Assembly (NCBI RefSeq): GCF_019320115.1
Contig: NC_089598.1
Location: 30,647,983-30,711,982, forward strand
Source of the DNA: Miscanthus floridulus
Lineage: Eukaryota > Streptophyta > Magnoliopsida > Poales > Poaceae
Reading direction: 5' to 3'
DNA: 64,000 nt
Below the pieces are notes generated by a model. It did not search any database and was not told where the DNA came from. It saw only the letters and a list, made by a program, of their open reading frames with translations. Within the stretch, counting starts at the first letter, position 1. Each line of letters starts with the position of its first letter. The position numbers were made by a program, and so were the translations under genes. Below, piece by piece: positions 11,172-21,072 of the stretch.

Positions 11172-12690
11172 CGAGCCCGCTACGGTCCAGGGGTTCGAAG
11201 GCTGGGCCCTTAGGGGTTTCGACAGCCGCCCCAGGGCAACAGAGTCAGGGGCTGACTATGGGCGAGCCTATGCGAGGCCGAGGCCCAAGCAAGCGAAACG
11301 CTTGGGACTGCCCTGTGTTGCGTCCGAGACCGGCAGGGAGGTCTCCGAATGGGATCCCACCGTAGGGAGGCACCGAGCCACCAAGGCCCAGCGAACGGCC
11401 TCGGCACCCACTAGAGAAACCCTCCGGTACTCTTGGAGCGCGTCTCCGGACCGCTAGCCGACCCCCAGCGAACGGGGTACGGGCCTCCACTCGGACTCAC
11501 CCGATAACAGCTCACCGGAAATGCCATCGCTCGCGCCCACCGAGGGTAGCGTGGCACATTCCACCCCTCCTTCCGAGCGAAAAGGAAGCGCGAGGGTCGA
11601 ATAAAAAGTCAGGAGAATCCCTGACTGGCCCTCCTGCTCCGCGCAGGGGCTAAGGGACTCTTCCTGCAAAACATTGCCGAGGCCCAGCGACTTGGGCTCG
11701 CACACGAGGGGGCTCGGCAAAACAAACCCTCCTTCCGAGCGAAAAGGAAGCGCGAGGGTCGTTCAAAAAGCCAGAAGAACTCCTGACGGCCCTCTTGCTC
11801 CGTGCAGAGGCTAGGGAGCTCCTTCTGCAAAAAGACGCCGAGACCCCGCGACCTAGGCTCGCACCCGAGGGGGGCTCGGCAGACAGACCCTCACGCGCGA
11901 GGGGCGAACCAAAAGCCAGGGGGACCTCTGACCGCTCTCTCGCTCCGTGCGAGAGACTCGGGGGCTCCTCCTGCAACTTTGCCGAGACCCAGCAGCTCAG
12001 GCTCGCACACGAGTGGGCTCAGGCAAACAGCCCCCCGTCCGAGCGAAAAGGACGTGCGGGAGACGGACAAAAAAGTCGGGAGGACCCCTGACCGCCCTCT
12101 CGCTCCGTGCGAAGGCTCGGGGGCTCTTCCTGCACCCAAGATAAAGACAAGCGACCCGAGCCCGTTACGGTCCAGGGGTTCGAAGGCTGGGCCCCCAGGG
12201 GTTTCGACAGCTGCCCCAGGGCAAAAGAGTCAGGGACGACTACGGGCAAGCCTGTACGAGCGCGCCCTGTGTCGTGTCCGAGACCGGCAGGGAGGTCTCC
12301 GAATGGGATCCCACCGTAGGGAGGCACCGAGCCACCGAGGCCCAGCGAACGGCCTCGGCACCCACTAGAGAAACCCGCCGGTATTCTTGGAGCGCGTCTC
12401 CGGACCGCTAGCCGACCCCCAGCGAACGGGGTACGGGCCTCCACTCGGACTTACCCGATAACAGCTCACCGGAAATGCCGTCGCTCGCGCCCACCGAGGG
12501 TAGCACGGCATCTTCCACCCCTCCTTCCGAGCGAAAAGGAAGCACGAGGGTCGTACAAAAAGCCGAGGGGAACCCCTGACGGCCCTCTCGCTCCAGGCGG
12601 AGGCTAAGGGGCTCTTTCCGCAGCATCGTCGAGACCCTGCGCTCCTGAACTCGCACCCACGGGCCCGGCAAACACAATAAAAACCCCTCA
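11172..12690 (+). repeat. GC-rich two-level repeat array before the 3' LTR, copy 1
   Basis: Two levels are visible. A block of roughly 330-355 bases, starting GAGCCCG(C/T)TACGGTCCAGG and running through CTCACCGGAAATGCC, occurs at about 11172-11526 and about 12156-12480. Between them (about 11575-12145) are four degenerate tandem units of about 145-165 bases. Each carries a CCGAGCGAAAAGGA-like start, a CTGAC.GCCCTC.TGCTCCG middle and a GCTCGCAC.CGAG end. A fifth unit follows at about 12520-12690. Many frames are open here only because of base composition. Confidence 0.8.
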
Positions 12691-12886
12691 CTCGAAAGAG
12701 AAAAAAGCCCCTGGAGAAGTGAAATCACTCCTCCAGGGCCTCGGGGGCTACACCCGGCGGGTGCGCTCGCGCGCACCCACCGAAACCTCGAGTACAAAAC
12801 GCCATCCCGGCAGGAACTATCAAGAGCCAGTTCTCGTCAGAACCTCAGGGGGAGTGCCTCCACTCCCCCCAAGGCTCGGGGGCTAC

Positions 12887-14613
12887 TGTCGGATACCTAT
12901 GAGAAGGGGTACCCTAAGCAAGAACCAAAAAACGACTGCGTAGACTTCGTAAAAATCGAAACCAGCTAAACACCGCTGGCCTCGGCCGATTCTCCGACTC
13001 GCCCGAGGCCCCCTCACCGCTGACCTCGGGCGATCCCCCACCGAAGGCCTCGGCCGACCCCCTCCTGTCGCAGGCCTCGGCCAGGGCCGCCGACCCTCCG
13101 TCTCGTGCGAGGCGGGCTCGGCAGCACTCTGCTGCCTCTTCCTTCACCCATCCCTCTGACAAAACGTCGTGTCGCATTAACTCAGCCAACTGCTGCCCCT
13201 GACGTCGGCCGCATGCTCGACACAGTACAGTGGAATGGCCGACGGGACAGGAGGCAGGACTGGGCAGGGGTTACCCGCCACTGTGCCAACCACTATGCAC
13301 GTGGTTGGTGCCCATGCCTCACTGTGCTGCCGACTCCTGCTCCGAGAACAACGCAGCATGGGGAGCAATGTCTGGGATACTGTGGCCTCGGAATCAGTAC
13401 CCAGGACCAATAATTCCCTCCGAGGCCTCGGCAGTTTGCTTCAGGGGCTCGGCAGCCTGAGGATCCATGTCCGCCGAGCCCCCACGCTGGCTCGGCCTCG
13501 GCATCTGCAGAGCACGGCTCCCTACGACGTCATCGCACGATGACCAGCACGTCGGCGCCCTGCCATCCACGACGGGACTGTGCAGGGGTTACCAGCCACA
13601 GTGCTGCCTAAACTCCTGCACCAAGGACGAACACGACGTGGGGAGTCAGAACTGGGTTCCTGTGACCTCGGGACCAGCGAACTGACCGAGTTCCGCCTCG
13701 CCCGAGACTCCCGGTAGGGCCTCGGGCGAGCTGGCCATGCTCCGCCTCGTTCGAGGCCGGGCTCGTCCTGCAACCTCGTCGCCTCCGCCTCAAAAGTCGC
13801 TCTAGCAGGCTGTCGCATCCAATCAATGCGCCCAGCTTGCACCCACTACGTAAGCCACGATCGGCAGTGCGCCGCGACAGGAGCGACGGGACAACGGTCA
13901 AATCGCCTTTTTACCATTCCTTACTGACAATACAGGGTACCATATCCTGTAGACGCACGTTCCGTACTATTCCGCCTAGATCAACTACGACGATGGCCGC
14001 CAAGACCCCGCATTGCCGCCTGCAAAGGCCTCAGCGGGTCTCGCCTCAGCGCAGCAGGTCTCGGCACAACCGACCTACAGCAGCCACCAGGTCTCGGCAC
14101 TTCACCAAGTCAACAAAAGTACAGGAGCGCAGCATGTCGTCGGCCTGGAGACCATACCGACTAGACACCGACGGGAACTCCCACGACGCCGTGCTGCTCC
14201 GGGGAGCAGAATACGTCAGCAAATAGTAAACTTCTCATGTACTTCTGGCTTCCTCCTTGTGGCTATAAAAGGAGGTAGCCGGTACCATCCCAAAAGGGGA
14301 GGGCAACGAACGGAAAGACGAACACCCCAATAGAACTACACGCTTCCACGCTGCTTGAGAACAACGCCTTAAGCAGCCCGCACTACCTCCGCCGAGACCT
14401 GGGGCTAGCCCCCTCTCTCACCTAGCTTGTAACCCCCTACTACGAGCACTCCGGTGCAAGGAATACAAGATCGATCTCTCAGACTGGACGTAGGGCCTCG
14501 ATTGCCTGAACCAGTATAAACTTTGTGTCTCTTTGCATCACCATCCGGGATTAGGGGCACGCAGCACAAATTCACTCGTTGGTTGAGGGACCCCCGGTTC
14601 CAAAACACCGACA
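12887..14613 (+). repeat. 3' LTR of the first gypsy element, copy 1
   Basis: Begins TGTCGGATACC and ends AACACCGACA, giving a 6-base terminal inverted repeat TGTCGG/CCGACA. It is preceded by a CTCGGGGGCTAC stretch where the polypurine primer is expected. The end matches bases 1-12 of the window except for one missing C. Length is 1727 bases. The 5' flank of the element is outside the window, so the target duplication cannot be checked. Confidence 0.9.
14264..14270 (+). promoter_or_regulatory. LTR promoter TATA box, copy 1
   Basis: CTATAAAAGG lies about 345 bases before the LTR end, the usual place for the U3/R boundary. The matching site in copy 2 is 35271-35277. Confidence 0.6.
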
Positions 14614-14741
14614 CCGTGTAGGGACACGAGGAGACGTAGACTTCGAAGACCTGCTCTCCCGACGTCGATGACACGTCAACGATGAGATTGGGAAAACGGC
14701 GGCAACGCAACATAGTGTAAGAGGAGAAGATAAATTGTATG

Positions 14742-15009
14742 TACTGAAGACGACGTCTGGTCCGATATATATACACGTCGTGTGTGTAATTAGCCGCGCA
14801 ATCACAACATTAAGATGATTGATCTGCCGTTAGTTGACTATAGCAATTAGAGCAATCACCATTAATACACTGAGGACGACGTCTCATCCAGATATATACA
14901 CGCATCGTAGGTATGGATAGTAATTAGCTGCGCAATCACAACATTAAGTTAATTGACATGCCCTTAGTCGACTATACGCTATAGCAATTAGAGCAATCAC
15001 CATTAATGT
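14742..15009 (+). repeat. Two tandem ~130-bp units beside the LTR, copy 1
   Basis: The segment CTGA(A/G)GACGACGTCT ... GCGCAATCACAACATTAAG ... GCAATTAGAGCAATCACCATTAAT occurs twice head to tail, at about 14742-14866 and 14867-15009. The copies differ by several substitutions and a short insertion, so the duplication is older than the 21-kb event. Confidence 0.75.
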
Positions 15010-15576
15010 GAGAATAATTGCTTAACAAAATAAGGCAGCGCAAAATTTCTCCATGTGCATGCAAAAATATCGAGTGAAAAGGTCTAAGAGAGAAATCGCC
15101 AGACCATTCACGTGTATGTCGCGCTCACGCCCTATTGCATCGCCACGTATGTTTCTTCCTTTTTATCTCCTCAATAGTTTAAAACAGTTAGAGACAACTC
15201 ATCATATCATATATGTGCGAGTATGCTTTTAGAATTTATTTGAAATTTTTATTTAGACCAGGCCAAATTTCCGACACAGCCCACCTCCCACTCCTGCAGG
15301 CCCCCGGTGGCGCGGCGGCGGAGAGCGCGATTCCGCGACGCCAAGGGCCCCCGTGGTTCTATTCTGCCCGCCCTGCCTCCCTCTCATAATAGTCTCATCC
15401 CTTTTTATTTTTTTCTTTGAATCGCTAAGGGCCATTGGATTCGATTTGAACGCCTGTGATGCCGGAAAAGTCAACAGCGCGTCACTTACTAGAGGCAAGT
15501 TACCGGATCTGCCTCCCAAGAGCCCAGAGCCCAGAGCCCACCGGAGACCGGACTGAGCCCAACCCCGCAGGCAAAG

Positions 15577-15915
15577 ATGGCGGACGTCAGCGGCAGCGGC
15601 TTCGGGGGCCGGCGCCCGCCGGGGCTGCTGGCGAACGCGGCGAAGCGCAAGGAAGGGTTCGTGCAGCTGTTCCTGATGGCGGGCGTCTTCATGATGAGCC
15701 TGCGGTCCCTGGGCCAGAAGCACCGCCTGAACGACCTCGCCGTCGACAACGCCGACCTCCGCCGCGAGCGCGAGGACCTTTCCCACCGCATGCGGGACCT
15801 CCAGGACGCTCTCCGCAGGGAGGCGGACGACGACTCGTCCGGCGCCCTCGCGTCCCACCTCCGCCGCATCTTCACCGCCCACCCTGCGCCCGCCGCCGCC
15901 GCCGAGGAGCAGTAG
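15577..15915 (+). CDS. Small membrane/coiled-coil protein, copy 1
   Basis: A single-exon ORF of 112 codons with the context AAGATGGCGG. Residues 1-25 are Gly/Arg/Ala-rich. A short hydrophobic segment spans about 28-42 (FVQLFLMAGVFMMSL), followed by a charged heptad-like helix at about 47-85 (NADLRREREDLSHRMRDLQD) and an Ala/Pro-rich tail ending AAAAEEQ. I recognise the general pattern KRKEGFVQLF.M.G..MMS.RSLGQK..L.DL from small uncharacterised plant proteins, so I call it a conserved plant gene of unknown function, probably membrane-anchored with a coiled-coil tail. Overlapping frames such as the one over 15456-15977 are composition shadows. The reading frame is identical in copy 2, unlike many neighbouring sequences. 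Confidence 0.75.
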   Translation: MADVSGSGFGGRRPPGLLANAAKRKEGFVQLFLMAGVFMMSLRSLGQKHRLNDLAVDNADLRREREDLSHRMRDLQDALRREADDDSSGALASHLRRIFTAHPAPAAAAEEQ

Positions 15916-16954
15916 CGGGCTCCATTGAGAAATTTTCTCCGCGTTTTGTTCTCCGGGTCGTGTGCTCGCATGTGTAGCGGTGAGGTCGTGGCCTCTTCTT
16001 TAATTTTCTTGTTGCTGCCTCACGATCCATGGCAGCGCACGCGATGTGTTTGTGGAAATGCCGCAGTGCAGACAATTTGACTGAAAGTGTTTCTACCTGG
16101 AGACGCATGTTGAGACATTAAAACTTATTCGTGTTTCAGTGTGATCAATGCTCCTCTTATTTGTGTCCTGTTTTGTTAACTTGCGGTGTTTGAGTTCTGT
16201 TATGTGCTTCATGTACTGGCTTAATGGAGGAGAAAGAGCCCTCGCCGTCTCTGTTCATTCGACGGTAACCTGCCACACACAGTTTCACCGGGAACGTCTC
16301 CAGTCTCCAGCGTGTCCACTCCGCTCGCCGTCGGCATTGCAGCTAATTTTCGCAGGGTGCCGTACGCCACTGAACAGCTCGGTTAGTAGGCAATCCACCT
16401 GACGCACGGCGGTTTGTTCGCCCTTCCGGCAGGCGGCAACGGCAGTGAGACCGGGCCGATGATTAAGCAAGCGCGTTTCGCGTATCCGTCGCGGCGTCGC
16501 GCGCGCATATACATCTCGCTGTCGAATGGCGAGGCCGGACCGCCGGAGCACTTGCGGACTAGACGGTCTGAGGCAGTTGGCACCTCAAAAACTCCAGTAG
16601 CAAATGCTTCCGGGCAGCAGGCACCCATGCGGCCATGCTCATTTGATCTGCTCAGTGGTGAATGCGGCTGTCAAGCTGGGCTGAAATGGGGGTGGTAACG
16701 CTGGCGGCAATGCTGGGCGCCTGGTCTTGTAGTAGCAGCAGAAGTGACATGGGCCAGAAACCGGACAGGCCCACGCGAAAGGCCGAAGGGCCGAAGCCAT
16801 GGCAGTAGGAATGCGATCCGCGAGCTAACTGGTGCGGGTTGAAGGTACAATAGTTCACTTTTTCCTCCTCAAGCTTCACGGTTCACCCATGGGTAAGGGC
16901 TTCCACTCAAAAAAAAAAAACATGGGTAGGACGCCCCCTGTGTAAAGAGAAATA
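15916..16954 (+). other. 3' UTR and intergenic sequence after the small gene, copy 1
   Basis: Begins with a plausible 3' UTR: T-rich stretches and an ATTAAAAC motif near 16117 that could act as a poly(A) signal. The rest is GC-mixed sequence without a recognisable gene, ending in a 12-A run at about 16911. Counterpart: 36923-37956. Confidence 0.4.
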
Positions 16955-17507
16955 CTCTTTCTTCCGTCCCATAAAAAGAGTCACTACATTATCTGTGCTG
17001 GTCAAACTTTTAAAGTTAGGCTAAATTTATAAAAAAAATATTAGCAACATCTACATCTAATAAATTTATGCTAGTTCCAAAAGCACTGTTTATGGATGAA
17101 AGTTACTGTTCATGGCTGATTTCCTCTCACAAATTTCTCCAGATTCCTTCAAATTTCTCCAAACGAACGGGGCCATTGTGGAGGTGAAATGCAATTCTAC
17201 GAGTGCTGTCACGGATACACTTGGATGTCATGCTTTGCCGCTCGATGCCAAGACACCGATTTAGCTAGAATATACTCCCTGGCGTCTACTCAAGAATACA
17301 ACTATAGTATTCCTGCCAGTCAAACCGACAAAGTTTTTGCAAATATTATTAGCATTTATATCTTTAAATAATCTATTATAAATATTCCATACCTAATATA
17401 ATGATATTTATTTTTTATCATGAATGTTAGTAGTTTTATATAATTTTAGTTAAAATTTAAAATTGTTTGTCGAAGAGAGAATTGCATTTTTTCTTTTACG
17501 GAGGGAG
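16955..17507. mobile_element. Degenerate Stowaway/mariner-like element with internal insertion, copy 1
   Basis: The left end CTCTTTCTTCCGTCCCATAA follows TA, and the right end is TTTTACGGAGGGAG. Both are forms of the grass Stowaway terminal repeat (CTCCCTCCGT...). Internal sequence near both ends includes the GTCAAACTTT and AAATTTATA.AAAAA.ATT motifs typical of the family. The middle (about 17065-17190) looks like another insertion, ending AAACGAACGGGGCC. No TA follows the right end, so the boundary is approximate. Confidence 0.55.
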
Positions 17508-17515
17508 CAAGTCAC

Positions 17516-17579
17516 ACCTTACTTTTTCTTACCTCTGCTGACGTAGTACCTTACTTTTTCTTACCTCTGCTGACGTAGT
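17516..17579 (+). repeat. Perfect 2 x 32-bp tandem repeat, copy 1
   Basis: The unit starts ACCTTACTTTTTCTTACC and ends GACGTAGT, and is present twice without mismatch just right of the Stowaway-like element. Also present at 38519-38582. Confidence 0.85.
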
Positions 17580-18552
17580 AAAATGCAGAGCAAAATGAAC
17601 ACTGCATTTCTGCCACATTTCGAAGCCCCACAAAAATGGCTTCTGACGCAGCAACAACTACTCATAAAAAAGTTGGCTTTCCGACGCAGTAACGACTAAT
17701 TGGTCATTAGACAGCTATAATAATAGTACTACTACTCCAAAATAATCTACGACGGAACATTCCAACATCTCAGGCTCTATTCTACCGAGTCAATCAGCTT
17801 CAGATTCTTACGGTAAACAATGACTAATCCTACCGAACGTAAACAGTGACCTGTGAACCGGTGTGCGGGCGGGCCACGAAGATCGGAAGATCGATCCATG
17901 GCACCTGCAGCTCAGCTTCCGCTCCGACCCACCTGTCGGCAGTCGGAGATCTGGAGTAGGTGAAGGTCCAGCCGTCCAGCGAGTGGCGTCACCGGTTCAG
18001 CTCCCCGGTCAAGTTACCGTCCAAGACTCCAAGCCGCTTCCCAAACGGCCAGCCCCAAAAATAAAAGAGTCAATTCCCTCAGTGCCATTCAAAATTTCTG
18101 GGCTTCCCTCAAAGCCATTGAAATTTTCCTTCTCCCTCAAGTGCCATCAAATGAAAATTTCGTTTCCCCAGTTGCCATTCCGTTGGTTCCCAGTTACGTG
18201 GCTGTTAGGTTCCATGCAGAAATGACGATTTTACCCTCCGAGTCACAGTACAATTTTGCTATGTTTCCCTGGATGCCATTGCACCATATTTTCATGCATT
18301 CCCGTAGGTACCATTGCACTGAATATTTATTCATTCCAAATCTAACAGCAAGTGTACATATATATATTTGACAAAAAAAGAGAATAAAAATACATGTATA
18401 ACACATTTACTACTATATAGACAAGGCAAGCATTTAATTGGTCATTCAATGCACATGGATGACACATAATTTAAGCATAACAATGGTTCAGGCGCCTCAA
18501 GATGACACATTACATTGCATTAGTCTTGCACATCATCATTACATCATATATG
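17580..18552 (+). other. Intergenic, no gene recognised, copy 1
   Basis: AT-rich sequence with a GC-richer patch at about 17860-18060 that gives a 120-codon shadow frame without family resemblance. Repeated TGCCAT phrases at 18080-18310 (CCCTCA.TGCCATT, GTTGCCATTC) resemble MULE-like termini and are echoed in opposite orientation near 20800-20850. No clear ends could be set. Counterpart: 38583-39555. Confidence 0.3.
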
Positions 18553-18791
18553 GGCCTTGTTTAGATTACCCCAAAATTCCAAGTTTTTCACTCTCTCTCC
18601 ATCACATCAATTTTTAGCCACTTGCATGGAGCATTAAATGTAGGTAAAAAAAAAACTAATTGCACAGTTTAGTTGGAAATCACGAGATGAATCTTTTGAA
18701 CTTAGTTGTCCACGATTGGACAATATTTACCAAATAAGACGAAAGTGCTACTATTCATCGGGTTGAAATTTTTCTCAATCTAAACAAGGCC
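18553..18791. mobile_element. Tourist-like MITE, copy 1
   Basis: 239 bases with perfect 14-base terminal inverted repeats GGCCTTGTTTAGAT / ATCTAAACAAGGCC, flanked by ATG on both sides (a 3-base target duplication). Internal sequence contains motifs common in such MITEs (CACTCTCTCTCCATCACATC and ATGAATCTTTTGA). The 3-base target duplication suggests the PIF/Harbinger superfamily. Confidence 0.85.
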
Positions 18792-21045
18792 ATGGTCCAA
18801 GATGGTACTGATAGCCAACAATTTACAATACCAGAAAGAGCATTACAGTTGTGCTCACAAGCAAAATTAGATGAGTATTAGTTCTTCATCAACGAAGCCA
18901 CAATTCTAAGAGCAATGAAGCCCACAATTCTAATACATAATAACAGTTTGAGTTTCAGGCTCAAACAAAGTATATGCAGCTCACATGCAGCTTACAAAAT
19001 CAGCAAATAAGCCTCCATACCTAGATATTCAGTCTAGGATTTTCTCTTGCTTCTAGTGCCCATTGTAGGACTTTCTGTAGTCTTGCTTCTAGTGCACATT
19101 GCACGACTATTAGGTGTCACCAATTCTTTCTCCTTCTTTGACATCCCTGTGGCCTTTGCTTCTTTGCACTTAGTTTTGCTGGTTCCTTTCTCTTCTTTTG
19201 TAGGCTTGGAGGTAGCAGGTGGTGGCAGAGTAGTGTCACTAGAAGGAAATTGTATGGAGAGTACCTCAGGTTGGCTAGAACCACATGCAGACCTACACAT
19301 GCATTTATCTTAATTATAAATTCAGCAAAGAACAAAAGATGTGAAGAATTAACATAATGTACATAAACTTACTTTGAAGTTTTTCCAGAACTCAAGTTAT
19401 TTGAGCACCCTTGGCTGCATCACAAGTTGCAATTTAGGTGGAGTGGGTTTTGAAGTATAACAAAAAAAAATAACAATTTGTGTATCCACGTACTTACCTA
19501 GGAGGAAAATACATCGGAGTGGGTCCTGAAGTAGAACCAGCAGGTACAATACTCATATCTGGTGATTCTTGGATAGCTTCATTCTTTTTCTTCTTCTTCC
19601 TTGGTGAGCCCCTGCATGCACAATAATATTAGTGTCATATATATATGAGTGTACCACACGCTTAAAGCCATTGCTCCCCTTCACACAAACCTCTGCAACA
19701 TGTGGTGAGCATGCAGTTATATCCATCTCCAAATTGAAACTCTCCTCCTTTAACCTCTTTTGATGTGTACAGTTTGCAGTTAATAATCCCAGAACCATTT
19801 TACCCCAACTTTACCACACGTGTTAAGATGAACTGGTCATAGATGAACTGCATATGTAGCTGATTTACTGCATAGGTGTTAGATGATAAATTTGTTATAT
19901 TGCAAAGGGGGAAACATCTATCTCTGCTTTTAGTCAAGAGCGGTCAAATGGGTGATTAACAAACTCGTGCATTGTAGCTGGCTATGATTACAAATCCTGG
20001 CCACAGCCTACCAGTGATGACTGGTTAACTGAATAGAAATACATGTGTCCTGAAAAATCTGTGGCCTAACTATTGAATATTGGCAAAAATGATTTGCTCC
20101 ATCCTCCAACGCTTTGCTCTGATAAACTGCGAAGGTAGAACACATGACAAAAGAGACAACTGTGGAATTCTAAAAAAGGAGACAAGTGTGTGGTACTAGT
20201 TAATTCAGGAATAGTAGTAGTTGGCAAGTGGAACATTGTGTCAGACATGCAATTTCTCAATAGCTGTTTCGCGGAGCATTCGTGGTCGGACCAGATCGTC
20301 GGCCGCGAAAACCGGTCGAGGATGTAGGGGAATAATTAAGCCTAACATTACCGTGGCCTCCCCGCGCGAAGTAGAAGGCAAGCAGCGCCCCGACGGCCCA
20401 CCTCCTCGAGTGCCGCGTTGGCTGTTTCCTCCGCCGCCAGGCCGACGCCCTGCTTCCTCCGCCGCCCCGGCCGGCGAGAGCCCCCGCAGCGGCCACCAAT
20501 CCGGCGCGGGCCGTCCCACCCCTGCCCTCTGCTACGCCCGACGGCCTGCCGGCGAGCGCCCACCCGTGTGCTTGCTCCGTCTGGTTGCTCCCTAGGGTTT
20601 GCGTGTGTGTGTGCGCGCACGAACGGGGAAGCAGAGAATGAATGGAACGAGTGGCTGACTGTTGACTAGAAAGAGTGATGGGCAAAAGAGTAATTTCAAG
20701 TCTATTGGGAGCCAACTCCGTTAGAATCAACTGCGAATTGACGGAAGTGGCACAAGGTAAAAGAAACTTCGGATCAGGGGTACTGAGCAACTTTTTCAAA
20801 TTTCAATGGCACGTAGGGTTATTTTGATCTTTTTTTAAATGGCACGTAGGTAAAAACACCAAAATAAAATGCACACCGCCGCCTGCGGCGACACGCGCAC
20901 GAAAAGGCATCGAACACATCCCTCTCGTGAGCGCGCACTGCTACCGACCTACCGTGCCGCAGTGTGATTACAGCTCGTCGCCCGAGGCGAACTCCGGCGT
21001 GCGCAACCCTAGCGCGGGCGTGGCGGCGCCGCCGGCGGTGCTAGG
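18792..21045 (-). other. AT-rich region with minus-strand ORF fragments, possibly a decayed transposon gene, copy 1
   Basis: Minus-strand frames at 19034-19300 (basic, with repeated TRSK motifs near the C-terminus) and 19553-19798 (containing a GRRRKRMK run) are separated by possible splice signals. A GC-rich minus-strand block at 20240-20640 could be a 5' exon. TGCCA-rich inverted phrases at about 18080-18180 and 20800-20860 could be MULE termini. I cannot recognise a transposase domain. 20860-21045 is the GC-rich upstream region of the next gene. Counterpart: 39797-42050. Confidence 0.25.
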
Positions 21046-21072
21046 ATGGCTCCGCCCGTGACGCCATGGTGA
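21046..21072 (+). promoter_or_regulatory. Overlapping 8-codon upstream ORF, copy 1
   Basis: An ATG at 21046 opens MAPPVTPW and stops in the TGA that overlaps the main start (ATGGTGA). Translation of this uORF would be expected to affect use of the start at 21066. It is conserved in copy 2 at 42051-42077. Confidence 0.45.

Larger units (their letters stand above)
1..14613 (+). mobile_element. Ty3/gypsy LTR retrotransposon, Tat/Retand-like lineage, 5' LTR almost all outside window
   Basis: Bases 1-12 match the end of the 3' LTR (14602-14613) apart from one base and are followed directly by a primer-binding-site-like stretch, so the window opens at the LTR/internal junction. Order: leader, gag, protease, RT, RNase H, a second RNase H of the kind used by Tat/Ogre/Retand elements, integrase, an antisense gene, GC-rich repeats, 3' LTR. 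Protease, then RT-RNaseH, then integrase is the Ty3/gypsy order; the double RNase H and the antisense ORF upstream of the 3' LTR are known Tat-lineage features. gag and RT carry several frameshifts, so the copy is not autonomous as read. Positions 7315-14613 also occur in the second 21-kb unit. Confidence 0.9.

Noticed and set aside
15456..15977. 173-codon frame overlapping the small gene, plus minus-strand frames in the same place
   Set aside because: Shadow frames of a GC-rich coding region: Pro/Arg-rich composition and no family resemblance, while the frame at 15577 has a coherent membrane and coiled-coil layout.
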